Source: Pullichristensenella sp002068815 (lineage in GTDB: Bacteria > Bacillota > Clostridia > Christensenellales > Aristaeellaceae). Taken from it: 64,000 bases of DNA. A program made the position numbers and the translations under genes. The notes beneath the pieces were generated by a model. It was given only the letters and a program-made list of their open reading frames with translations, searched no databases and had not been told where the DNA came from. The DNA lies in the NCBI GenBank assembly GCA_040772885.1, contig JAXGXF010000001.1, positions 248,001-312,000 on the forward strand, read 5' to 3'. Positions 27,671-36,400 of the stretch are shown here, piece by piece. Within the stretch, counting starts at the first letter, position 1. The number at the start of each line of letters is the position of its first letter.

Positions 27671-27699
27671 TTGACAGCGGTTCTTCGCGGCTGTATCCT
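27671..27699 (+). promoter_or_regulatory. sigma-A promoter of the small duplicated gene
   Basis: TTGACA (27671-27676), 17-bp spacer, TATCCT (27694-27699). Confidence 0.75.
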
Positions 27700-27722
27700 A
27701 TAGAAAAAAGCCAGGGGTGCGT

Positions 27723-28136
27723 ATGGGAAATTTCACGCGGGAGGAGATCGCGGAGGCTCTCCGCCCGATCGCCTCATTGATCGGCAAATCGGAAAAAGCG
27801 CAAAGAAAGCTGGCGCCGGGGACGTGGCAGCACGCGATGCTGGAGGACAACCTCCGGGCGCTCGCCGTCGCGTCCGCGCTGATGAACGGCGAGGCGGCCG
27901 GCTTCGAGCGGGAGTCTCTTCTTGACGCGCTCCGGGCGATCAACTCCATGATCTGCAGGAGCGAAAAGGCCCGGGAGATGTTCCCGCCCGGAACCTCGCA
28001 GCACACGCTTTTGAAAAACCGGATAAAGGCTCTGCGGATCGCGTCGGAACTGGTCGAAGCGGCGGGCGGCTACCCGGCCGCTCCGGCGGCGCGATCCTCC
28101 GGCGCGGAGGATCCGACCTTTCCGGACATCCGGTAA
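27723..28136 (+). CDS. small protein with an internal duplication, function unknown
   Basis: 137 aa, helical, no signal peptide. It consists of two similar units of about 50 residues: EALRPIASLIGKSEKAQRKL ... NLRALAVASAL and DALRAINSMICRSEKAREMF ... RIKALRIASEL. Each holds a PGT-QH turn. I recall single copies of such units in small hypothetical proteins of Clostridia. ATG at 27723 behind AGGGG. The last 67 bp run antisense to the end of the MFS gene, and that tail (GGYPAAPAARSS) looks low-value, so the functional part is probably residues 1-115. Confidence 0.7.
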   Translation: MGNFTREEIAEALRPIASLIGKSEKAQRKLAPGTWQHAMLEDNLRALAVASALMNGEAAGFERESLLDALRAINSMICRSEKAREMFPPGTSQHTLLKNRIKALRIASELVEAAGGYPAAPAARSSGAEDPTFPDIR

Positions 28137-29269
28137 TACACGAACAGCAGCGCGACCGCCAGTATCGCCAGAACGCCGAGCGAGGAGAACCCGATCGGCA
28201 GCGAGATGCCCGCGAGGCCGCTGACCAGCGCGTTTTCGCCGGCGGCCGCGAGCTCCGTAACGAGCGCGAATATGGACATCATCGTCGCGCGGTTGATGCC
28301 GGTGATGGAATTCTGCTGTATCTCCTGCAGCGCCGGCTGGCACAGCGGGTATGCGGCGCTGACGACCACGATCAGGAGGATCGACGCGACGGCGTTGCTC
28401 GTCAGCGTCAATCCGAACAGGCATACCGCGATCAGCGCGAACAGCGCCTTCAGGAGCTTCTCCTGCCCGAACTTCGCCGACAGCGCGTGCGCCTTGCCGG
28501 ACAGGAGCGGGAACACCGCGAGGCCCGCGAACAGTATGCCGAAATACTTCGGGTCGATGCCGCAGCGCGCGTACTGGAACTGATTCAGGTTTGAATAGAC
28601 CGAGCGCCAGATTTCGGCGATCAGCCCCTGCGAGAGCACGAGCACGATCATCCTCCTGTTGGACAGGAAGTCCTTCAGCGATTTCAGTATGCTCGGCCTC
28701 TCCTTTTTCTCCTCCTCCGTATACGGGATGTCCTTGATGAAGAACGACAGCGCGAAGCAGACGAACGAGGCGATCACCGTCAGCGTATAGGTCAGGATCA
28801 TCGGGAAGAACAGCAACAGGATACTCGACGCCCCCAGCGAGAGGAACACCCCGCCGTAGGTGTACGCGTTCATCAGGCTGAATGCCTTTTCGGCGTCCTT
28901 TTTTTCGACCGACACGTACATCAGCGACGTGTCGCAGCCGCTGATGAGCGCGTAGCCGACGCCGGTCAGCACGCTCACCGACAGGAAGGGCCAGAAGGAG
29001 TAGGAGAGCATCAATACGACCCGCGCGGCCAACAGGAATCCGCCGCCGATGACGATGGCGTTTTTGAAGCCGATCTTGTCGGCCAGCCAGCCGCTGGGCA
29101 CCTCGAGCACGATCGAGACGACGAAGGAGATTGATTCTATCAGGAACACCTGCGATATGTCCAGGCCCCGCGAGAGCTTGAACATCATCGAGATGGGCAG
29201 GTAGAAGATCATCGACCCGGTGCATTCGATCAGCAGCAACAGGAGCGCGTTCCTGTTCTTCCTGAGCAC
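28070..29269 (-). CDS. MFS transporter
   Basis: 399 aa, about 12 membrane segments. The loop between segments 2 and 3 carries the MFS motif EVPSGWLADKIGFKNAI (GxxxDxxGxR/K form). The GTG at 29269 is preferred over the longer frame because AAAGGAG lies 8 nt before it and MLRKNRN starts the first helix. A good promoter lies about 85 nt upstream. Substrate unknown. Its 3' end overlaps the convergent small gene by 67 bp. Confidence 0.85.
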   Translation of the reverse strand: MLRKNRNALLLLLIECTGSMIFYLPISMMFKLSRGLDISQVFLIESISFVVSIVLEVPSGWLADKIGFKNAIVIGGGFLLAARVVLMLSYSFWPFLSVSVLTGVGYALISGCDTSLMYVSVEKKDAEKAFSLMNAYTYGGVFLSLGASSILLLFFPMILTYTLTVIASFVCFALSFFIKDIPYTEEEKKERPSILKSLKDFLSNRRMIVLVLSQGLIAEIWRSVYSNLNQFQYARCGIDPKYFGILFAGLAVFPLLSGKAHALSAKFGQEKLLKALFALIAVCLFGLTLTSNAVASILLIVVVSAAYPLCQPALQEIQQNSITGINRATMMSIFALVTELAAAGENALVSGLAGISLPIGFSSLGVLAILAVALLFVYYRMSGKVGSSAPEDRAAGAAG

Positions 29270-29360
29270 GGCGATCACTCCTTTATGACTTCCCCGGCAA
29301 AACCGCGTGAAACGAATCATTCGGAGGCGGGTACCACCGGGCGCTCCCACATTTTCCCTC

Positions 29361-29389
29361 ATTATAGCTTTTCATGGATTTTCGCGCAA
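29361..29389 (-). promoter_or_regulatory. sigma-A promoter of the MFS gene
   Basis: Minus strand TTGCGC (29384-29389), 17-bp spacer, TATAAT (29361-29366). Confidence 0.65.
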
Positions 29390-29456
29390 GTTGCTTTGGA
29401 AAGAAAAGTCACATGACTTTTGCGCTCGTCTCCGGATATGCGGGTTGCCCCCGCCG

Positions 29457-30410
29457 TCAGGGGCGCAGCGAAAGATACGGCCCGTACAGGTCCTCTTCGT
29501 GGGTGTGGGCGTAAATCCAGTCCAGCGACCCGGAAATCACATAGGTGTCGGGCAGCTCTTCCATCGCGCCGAGGTCGGGCAGGCGGCCGCCCGCGACGCG
29601 GAAGCACAGGTCGTACCCCTCGAGGTAGACATAGTAGTCGGCGGCGCGCAGCCGCGCATACTGCTCGCGGGCAGCGTCGCCTTCGACGCTGGGGGCGAGG
29701 CCATAGGAAAAGATATGCCACAGAAAGGCGCGCGCGCCGCTCCCGTCTGTATGGCACACGCCGCGCGCCATGGGCAGCGAGGCAGATTCAACATAGCTTT
29801 CGATGATGCGCGCCTTCAGCTTCTCCGCCTCCGCCGTGTCGATCGCCCCGTACGGCTGGCGGGTGGCCTCCAGAAGGCTCCGCAGATCGCCGGCGATCGC
29901 GGCCTCCGATGCGGCTCCGGCGGCCTCGAGCAGCTGTTCGCGGGTGGGCAACCGGCATGGCTCGTCCAGCACCCAGGGAATCTCCTTCATCAAGGAGAGA
30001 AAGAGCTGGCCGCCGGGAAACCGGTCCGCCGGCAGGCTTTCCGCAAACAGGCTGCCCTCGCGCGCGAGGTAGAGCTCGACCTCGCCCGCTCCGACCTTGG
30101 GAATCCAGTCGGCGACCGTGCGGCGGGACTCCGGTTCCCGGATCACCCTTCCCGCCACGATATACGTCGCGGTGACGCGGATCAATTTCCCGTCGCCGCG
30201 CGCGTAGCATCCCATCATCGCGCACTGACAGTGGTCGTCGATGCCCAGCGCACGGAAAAGCGCGCCCTCCCCGCCTGTCAGGGAGTTCAGCCAGCGGGCA
30301 TAGTTGCGGTGCGCCGAATCCCGCGAGCAGGACTCCGGATGCGCCCGATAATATGCGCGGGTCGCCTCCGCGTCGATCTCCAGCACATGGCTTCCGAATT
30401 CCATTTCCAT
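29457..30410 (-). CDS. hypothetical protein
   Basis: 317 aa, soluble, Trp/Tyr-rich, no signal peptide. Not recognised. A Cys/His-containing N-terminal segment (ESCSRDSAHRNYARWLNSL, then DDHCQCAMMGCY) could bind metal. The C-terminal part (FLWHIFSYGL, YVYLEGYDLCF, THEEDLYGPY) recalls small uncharacterised DUF domains, without a firm match. The ATG at 30410 (GGAGG 6 nt before) is chosen over a TTG at 30416. It lies 27 nt downstream of the alpha/beta hydrolase gene and shares its promoter. Confidence 0.7.
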   Translation of the reverse strand: MEMEFGSHVLEIDAEATRAYYRAHPESCSRDSAHRNYARWLNSLTGGEGALFRALGIDDHCQCAMMGCYARGDGKLIRVTATYIVAGRVIREPESRRTVADWIPKVGAGEVELYLAREGSLFAESLPADRFPGGQLFLSLMKEIPWVLDEPCRLPTREQLLEAAGAASEAAIAGDLRSLLEATRQPYGAIDTAEAEKLKARIIESYVESASLPMARGVCHTDGSGARAFLWHIFSYGLAPSVEGDAAREQYARLRAADYYVYLEGYDLCFRVAGGRLPDLGAMEELPDTYVISGSLDWIYAHTHEEDLYGPYLSLRP

Positions 30411-30437
30411 ACGCAACCTCCATCGTCGAAAAGACCG

Positions 30438-31340
30438 CTACAGCAGCCACCTCTCGAAAAACCGCAGCGCGTCCGCGCGCATCTCTTCCGTCTCAACGTG
30501 GCCGACCGGATAGCGCAGAAGCGTCCAGTTCTCCCCCGCGCCCAGCGCCTCGTAGACTTCGCGTATCTCGCGCTCGTCGCGGTCGACGCCGCGCTGCGGC
30601 GTGAGGTTGTCGTACCGGCCGATGAAGGACAGATGCGGGCGCGGCGCGATCAAGGCGTTCAGCTGCGAGGTCGTGAACTTCCTGCGCAGGCCCGGGATGT
30701 AGTAGTAGATGCCGTGTTCGTCGAAGCGCCGCTCGGCGGCGAGCTCGTCGTAGTTCGTCAGGCAGCAGATGTCGACGCAGGCGCGGATTCTCTCGTCCAG
30801 CGCCGAGACCCACTGCGCCATGCTGCTGCCCATCGACATGCCGACGGTGCCGATTCTCCCCGCGTCGACGTCCTCGCGCGCGCAGAGGTAGTCGAGCGCG
30901 CGCAGGCTGTCGAACACCATCCACGCCCACATGTAGTGCCCGTCCCAGATCAATTCCTTGTAGGCCGCGGATTCGGTGCGGCCCCTGCGCTCCTCGAAGC
31001 ACATCTGGTCGATTGACAGCGATGCGATCCCGCGCTCGGCGAGGTCATAGGCGTATCCCCGGGGCAGCATGTACTCGCAGCCGTCGAGCAGCTCCCGCTT
31101 GCCGATTTGAAACAGATTGCCGTGCGAGTGGTTGAAGAGCACGGCCGGGCGCGGGGCCGTCCCCTTTTTCGGCCGGACGAAGATCGCCGGTACGGGCTCG
31201 TAGCCGTTCAAATCGAGCACGAGGCGCTCGATGAAGAACGATTCCCGCTCCTCGACCCTGAGCCGCTTCTCCCCGACCGGCCCCGAGACCTCCGGAAGCT
31301 CCCCCATCGCCGCCCGCAAATCCTCCCGCGTCCTCTCCAT
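30438..31340 (-). CDS. alpha/beta hydrolase, dienelactone-hydrolase/acetyl-xylan-esterase-like
   Basis: 300 aa cytoplasmic esterase-type hydrolase. Oxyanion region VLFNHSHGN, nucleophile elbow GMSMGSS (G-x-S-x-G), Asp in GRYDNLTP and His in GHVETEE near the C-terminus complete a triad. The ATG at 31340 is selected because GGAGGAGG lies about 8 nt upstream; the frame is open further back, but that stretch is leader. Substrate unknown. First of a two-gene unit. Confidence 0.85.
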   Translation of the reverse strand: MERTREDLRAAMGELPEVSGPVGEKRLRVEERESFFIERLVLDLNGYEPVPAIFVRPKKGTAPRPAVLFNHSHGNLFQIGKRELLDGCEYMLPRGYAYDLAERGIASLSIDQMCFEERRGRTESAAYKELIWDGHYMWAWMVFDSLRALDYLCAREDVDAGRIGTVGMSMGSSMAQWVSALDERIRACVDICCLTNYDELAAERRFDEHGIYYYIPGLRRKFTTSQLNALIAPRPHLSFIGRYDNLTPQRGVDRDEREIREVYEALGAGENWTLLRYPVGHVETEEMRADALRFFERWLL

Positions 31341-31407
31341 GGCCCGTTCCTCCTCCAAAAATCCCGCTCTCCCGGCGAAGCGGAAAATTCTCTTCCTGCC
31401 GAATCCC

Positions 31408-31436
31408 ATCTTACATCATGCGCCGAAACGTGTCAA
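31408..31436 (-). promoter_or_regulatory. sigma-A promoter of the alpha/beta hydrolase unit
   Basis: Minus strand TTGACA (31431-31436), 17-bp spacer, TAAGAT (31408-31413). The leader is about 60 nt. Confidence 0.8.
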
Positions 31437-31439
31437 GCC

Positions 31440-32587
31440 GTGACCGTCATCGGGATGCTGAGCCTCAAGCCCGCCGCGGTCTGCCCGGCCGCCGCCGCCT
31501 CGCTCGCCGCGAGCACCGTGCTCTATTGCCTGACCCACGGCGTCGCGGCGCAGCAGTTCTGGTCCGCCGTCGGCACGATGTTTTTGCACCGGGTGATGCT
31601 GCTCCTCGCAGTCGCCATCTCGCGCTACAGCATCACGGTCAGCGCGAGGAATCGGGAACTGGCGGAGTCGCTCCGGCAAAAGACCGGGGAATTCGAGGAC
31701 GCGCTCGAGAGCCTCCGGCTGTATGTCCTGACCGGTGGCAGCGCCGCGGCGTCCGAGCACGAGGCCACGTTCTCCGAGTTCCTTCGCCTGGCGCGCGAGG
31801 CGGAGGAGGCCACCACGCTGACCGCGCCCGAGAACCCGACCCTGGCGGGCTATACCATCCTCGGCTGGGGCCCCGTGTTTCCGCAGACGATGCCCACGGG
31901 CGGCCTCGCGCCGACGGTGACGTGGAAGATCAACAAGTACACCATCTCCTTCGACTCGGACGGCGGAAGCGCGGTCGGAGACATCACCGAGGATTACGGC
32001 ACCGCGCTGACCACGCCGCGTGACCCGACCCTGACGGGCCACACCTTCCTCGGCTGGGACCCCGCGTTCCCGCAGACGATGCCCGGAGAAGACATGGAGC
32101 CTAAGGCGAAGTGGACGGCCAAAAGATACGCCTACAGCATCGTCTATTACTACGGCGGAGCCCGAACGCGGCGGAACCCGCACCGCTGCTCGCGGCCATG
32201 CCCGAGCCGTCCGCACCGGAAGCCTCCCCCACGCCGGAACTGACCCCGGAGCCCTCGCCCTCCGAACCGACGCCGGAAGCGACGCCGACGCCGGAGGCGA
32301 CGCCAACACCCGAAGCGGCGCCCGCACCGGAGCCGACGCCTTCCGAAGCGCCGGAACCCTCGAAAGAGCCGGAGCCACGCGAGGCGCCGGCCCCATCCCC
32401 GAAGCCCGAGGACCCGCCCGCGGTCAATCCTTGCAGATCGTCGGCCCGTACCGTTCGAGGTTTTCGCGCGCGACCGGGGGCGGAAGTGCGGACCGCGGCG
32501 CGCTGCGCATGCAGGCCGCCCCGCGTCCATCCCTCCAAAACGAAGCCGTTCCCGTCGAACAGCTCGCCGGGAACGGTGGAATGGTGA
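31440..32587 (+). pseudogene. remnant of an InlB-repeat surface protein
   Basis: Broken coding region. The first part (from 31440) has one hydrophobic segment and a coiled stretch unlike the rest. From about 31820 it encodes two InlB B-repeats (GYTILGWGPVFPQTMP, YTISFDSDGGSAVGDI, GHTFLGWDPAFPQTMP). After YYYGG (about 32158) the frame changes, and a different frame carries a Pro/Thr/Glu-rich wall-spanning stretch (PTPEATPTPEATPTPEA) to about 32420. No signal peptide, sorting signal or ribosome binding site is seen. It looks like a fused, frameshifted relic beside the large adhesin locus. The last 160 bp have no clear coding content. Confidence 0.65.
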
Positions 32588-32596
32588 AACGCCCTG

Positions 32597-33430
32597 TCAG
32601 CCCGCGGACTCCGCCGGCAGCTGCGGCAGGACTTCCTCCCTGTAGTGGTAGACCGAGATGAACTGCCCGGACGCGTCCATCAGCGCGACGCCCCAGCCGA
32701 CCGGGCCCTCCTGCGCGTACCGGCCGGTCAAGACGCCGCTCTCAATCAGCGGATCGTCCTCCGAGGTGAACGCATCGCTGCCGGAGAAGATGCTCGCGGA
32801 GGCCACGCCCTCGCCCATCCTGACCTCGATCGCCACGCTGTCGCCCACCCGGGGCGTCGCTTCGCCGGAATGCGTCAGCTTGAGCACGCCGGAGGTCACC
32901 TTGGTCGTAAAGGTCCAGCCCTTCGCGCCCTCCAGCGCGGAATTGCCGATGCCGTACTCCGGCGCGACGATGCAGTTCGGGTCGAGCGACGCCGTGTAGG
33001 TCTTGTCGCCGTCGAGGGACTTGTCGATCGCCACCGTGAACTGCGTGCCGCTCTCCCAGAACAGCCAGGCGAGCGTCTCCGCGTCGATCGGCGCGGCGGT
33101 CACCCGCGCGCTGTCGGCGAACGAGACCTCCTGAATCGGCGCCTTGACGCCCTTTTCATACAGCCTGAGCGACCCGTCGCCCGCCTGGACGTCGGTTCGC
33201 GGCAGGTAGATGACGAGGGAATTGATCGCGGTGCTGACGTTTTCGTTGTTGAGCGGGTCGAGCACCATGTATCCCAGCTTCTTGGTCAGATCGACCGGCG
33301 GCACGCCCTTGTAGGGCTGCTGGGGCGACTGGCCGTTGCTCCAGGTCGCGGCGGATTCCGCCGAGGCAAGCGCGCCGCCCAACAGAGCAAGCGCCATCAC
33401 GATCGCAAGTATCCGAAGAGTCTTTTTCAT
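32597..33430 (-). CDS. small secreted protein downstream of the giant adhesin
   Basis: 277 aa with a signal peptide (MKKTLRILAIVMALALLGGALASAE). The mature part looks like beta-sandwich/Ig-like repeats (NSLVIYLPRTDVQAGDGSLRLYEKG is typical of SbsA-type Ig-like domains) with a second half about KVTSGVLKLTHSG. No anchor or lipobox. It lies 60 nt after the adhesin stop in the same direction, separated by a strong hairpin, so it may be co-expressed and interact with the adhesin or cell wall (inference). No known family name. Confidence 0.75.
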   Translation of the reverse strand: MKKTLRILAIVMALALLGGALASAESAATWSNGQSPQQPYKGVPPVDLTKKLGYMVLDPLNNENVSTAINSLVIYLPRTDVQAGDGSLRLYEKGVKAPIQEVSFADSARVTAAPIDAETLAWLFWESGTQFTVAIDKSLDGDKTYTASLDPNCIVAPEYGIGNSALEGAKGWTFTTKVTSGVLKLTHSGEATPRVGDSVAIEVRMGEGVASASIFSGSDAFTSEDDPLIESGVLTGRYAQEGPVGWGVALMDASGQFISVYHYREEVLPQLPAESAG

Positions 33431-33456
33431 CCTGATCGCACCCCCGTTTTGTTGTT

Positions 33457-33480
33457 CCGGGGCGCTTTGAAGCGCCCCGG
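33457..33480 (-). terminator. strong hairpin between adhesin and small secreted gene
   Basis: Perfect 10-bp stem CCGGGGCGCT / AGCGCCCCGG with a 4-nt loop. There is no T-run, so partial termination or 3'-end protection is likelier than full termination. Confidence 0.5.
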
Positions 33481-33490
33481 CGCGCTTTCT

Positions 33491-36400
33491 TTACTTCCCT
33501 CTGGACTTGCGCTTGCGGCGGTCCAGCACCAACGCCATCGCGGCGAGAAGGCCGATGCCTGCGAACACGAACGGATAGGTCAGGACCTCCTCACCGGTCT
33601 TGAGCAGGCCGCCGTAGAGCGGGACCTCCTCGTCCAGAAGGGTGATCAGGTTCTCCCAGTTCTCGGGCGTATACGGGGGCTTCTGCGGCGGGCGCGGCGG
33701 CTCCTCCGGCGGCACGTAGGTATTGGTCAGGTTGCTGCCGTTGACGAGGCGCACGTAGCCCGGCACCATCTTCTCGCTGATGGAGTAGGTGTAGCGCGTG
33801 GTCAATCCGTCGGATTCGGGCAGGTTCTTGAAGGAGTACGCCCATCCGTCCGCCTCGGTGACCACCTTGGTCTTGTAGACGCTGCCGTTCTGCAGCAGGT
33901 AGACGGTGATCGAATCCGGGCGCACGCCCGCTGCGTCATCGTCGTCCACCCATGTCTTCGTTCCGGAGACCGAGGTGTACTCGATCTCGACTTCGGTCGG
34001 TTCGTTCACGATGTCGAGTCCGTTGTAGGTCGGCTTATAGCCCTTGACGGGCTCCTCCTCGACCCTGTAGACGATCTTTTCGCCGCTGTTGCCGACGCGG
34101 TAGATCAGGAGGTTCTCGTAGGTGTAGGTCCACACGTCTCCGTTCTTCACCCAGGTCGGGGTCGCCACGACGGGCACCTCGTCGGCGTAGAGCGTCAGCG
34201 TGATGTTCTCCGGCCGGTTGCCCTTCTCGTTGGAGAGGTCGATCCAGGTCTTCGTGCCCGTGACGTTCTGCCTCGGGATCAGCGGGTCGACCATGACCAC
34301 GACGCCGGAAGCGTTCATCTCGCTGGAGGTGATCGTGCCGTCCAAGGCGACGTTGATGATGATGTCGGCGGCCGCGACGTGATCCGCGGGCACGGCCGTC
34401 TCGATGAGGCGATATACGCCGGGCTCGAGGCCGGTGACCACGTAGTCCTTGCCGGAAACCGTCGTCCAGCGGTCAAACAGCGTGCGCGTGCTGCCCACGA
34501 CCTTGTACAGGCTCAGCGTGGCCCCCGCGAGGCGGCCTCCGCCGGAGGAACGCTTCGACACGGTGAACTTGCGCAGCGCGTTCGTGATCTCGTAATTGAC
34601 CTCGAACAGCTGCCCGTCGTTCGAGCTGCTCTTCTCCAGGATCACCGTCGAGTATCCGGTCACGATCTTCTCCGTGATCGTGTAGGCGATCAAGACGGAG
34701 TTGGTCGGGTCCGTGTAGTCGTACCTGGGCACATCCGGGAACGTGTAGCTCCACTCGTTGCCGGTGCCGCCGAAGGTATGCGAGAGATCTACGACGATGG
34801 TGTCGCCGGCCTTGCCCACGAGGTACACCGTGATCTCCACCGGGCGGTGCGGGTACGGCGCGTCGTCCTGCCAGACCTTCTTGACGGCAAACCGCACCTT
34901 CTGCGTGGTATTGTGGAAGGCGGCGAGCTCGCCGATCTCGCTGGTCGGGTCGCCCTGCGCGTCGTTGCGCGCATAGAGGCCGGTCGCGCTGAGCGTTCCG
35001 TCGTCGTTGTCGGTCACCGTGACCGTCAGCGTGTAGGTTTCGGTCGAGTAGACGATGCCGGTGTCGTCCCAGCCCTCGTCGTTGCCCGTGATCTCGCGGA
35101 CCGTGTAGGTGTGCGGGGCCGCGGTGTCGTCGACGTTCTTGTTCTTGTGGTAGGTGATGGCGTCGAACACGATCGATCCGTCGGCCTTGCTCTCGCCGCG
35201 GGAGACCACGTCGCTTCCATCGAGTACCTCGAACCGGAACAGGCCGTCCTGCAGCTCCCTGTCCACGAGCGCCTTCGAGCCGACGGGGGTGTAGGTGCCC
35301 TCCGCCCAGTACTCGTTTTCGAACGGTATGGCGCCGATGGTGACCGTCTTGATGTTTCCGTCGAGGCTGGTCTGCGTATCCGTTGTGACGGCGACGGTGT
35401 CCGTGCCCTTCTTGACCTCGACCACAGGGGTCATCACGCCGGATGCGATGTCGTAGTCGATCCTGACCGTCACGGTGTACTTGGCGGCGTCGTAGGTGTA
35501 CCCGGGTGCTGCCTCGTTCACCTCCACCAGCGTGTAGGTGAATTCCCCGCCGATGTCGAATCCGTCGTACAGGATCGGCGCGAACTCGAAGCCCGCCTTG
35601 CGGCCGGTCGAATCCGCAACAGCGTTCTTCACCGTCTGGAGCGGGATCGCCGTCTCGGACGTGTCCGTTCCGCTGTAGAGCTTGAACGTGAACTGTTCGT
35701 TCGCGAGGTCATGTCCGAGCAGCTGCTTCGTGCCCTTCAGCACGACCTTCGCCGAGGCGTTGTACGTGTTCTCGAACGGTATCCCGCTCACCGCGATCGT
35801 CTTGACCTTCCCGTCGTCGCTCGTCGTGGGTACCGCCGTGACGGGCACCGTTTCCGTGCCATTCTTGACCACGACCGTCGGCGTCAGTACGCCCGTCTCC
35901 ACGTCGTAGCCAATCGTAACCGTGACGGTATACTCCGTCGTGTCATAGGTGTGCAGGCCGACGCCGCCGGGCACCTCTACGATCGTGTAGGTATAGCTCC
36001 GGTTGATGTCCAGTCCGCTGTAGTCCAGCGCCGCGAACGCGAACGTCGAGACGCCGCCGCTCGAAGGCGCGAGGTTGGATACCTCCTCGATCAGATTGGC
36101 TTCGATCGTCGTATCCGTCCCGCTGTACAGCCGGAACGTGAACTCGTCGGCAGCGTACTGGCGGCCCGTCATCGTCTTCGTGCCGCCGAGGATCACCTTC
36201 GCCTGGCCGGTGTACGCGTTTGTGAACACCGCTCCGTCCGCGGGCTTCGGCTGCTGATGCGCCGCGTCCGTGTAGGTGACGCTCTTGATCGAGACGCCGA
36301 GCGTGCCGCTGTGGGCGTCGTCGTCCACCTTCACGACCACCGTATAGATCTTCGCGTCGTAATCGTAGAACGTCGGCAGCGGGCCCGGAAGGACCTCGCG

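Noticed and set aside
32424..32590. Minus-strand fragment ending VARENLERYGPTICKD
   Set aside because: It looks protein-like for about 25 residues only; no start, ribosome binding site or family could be supported.
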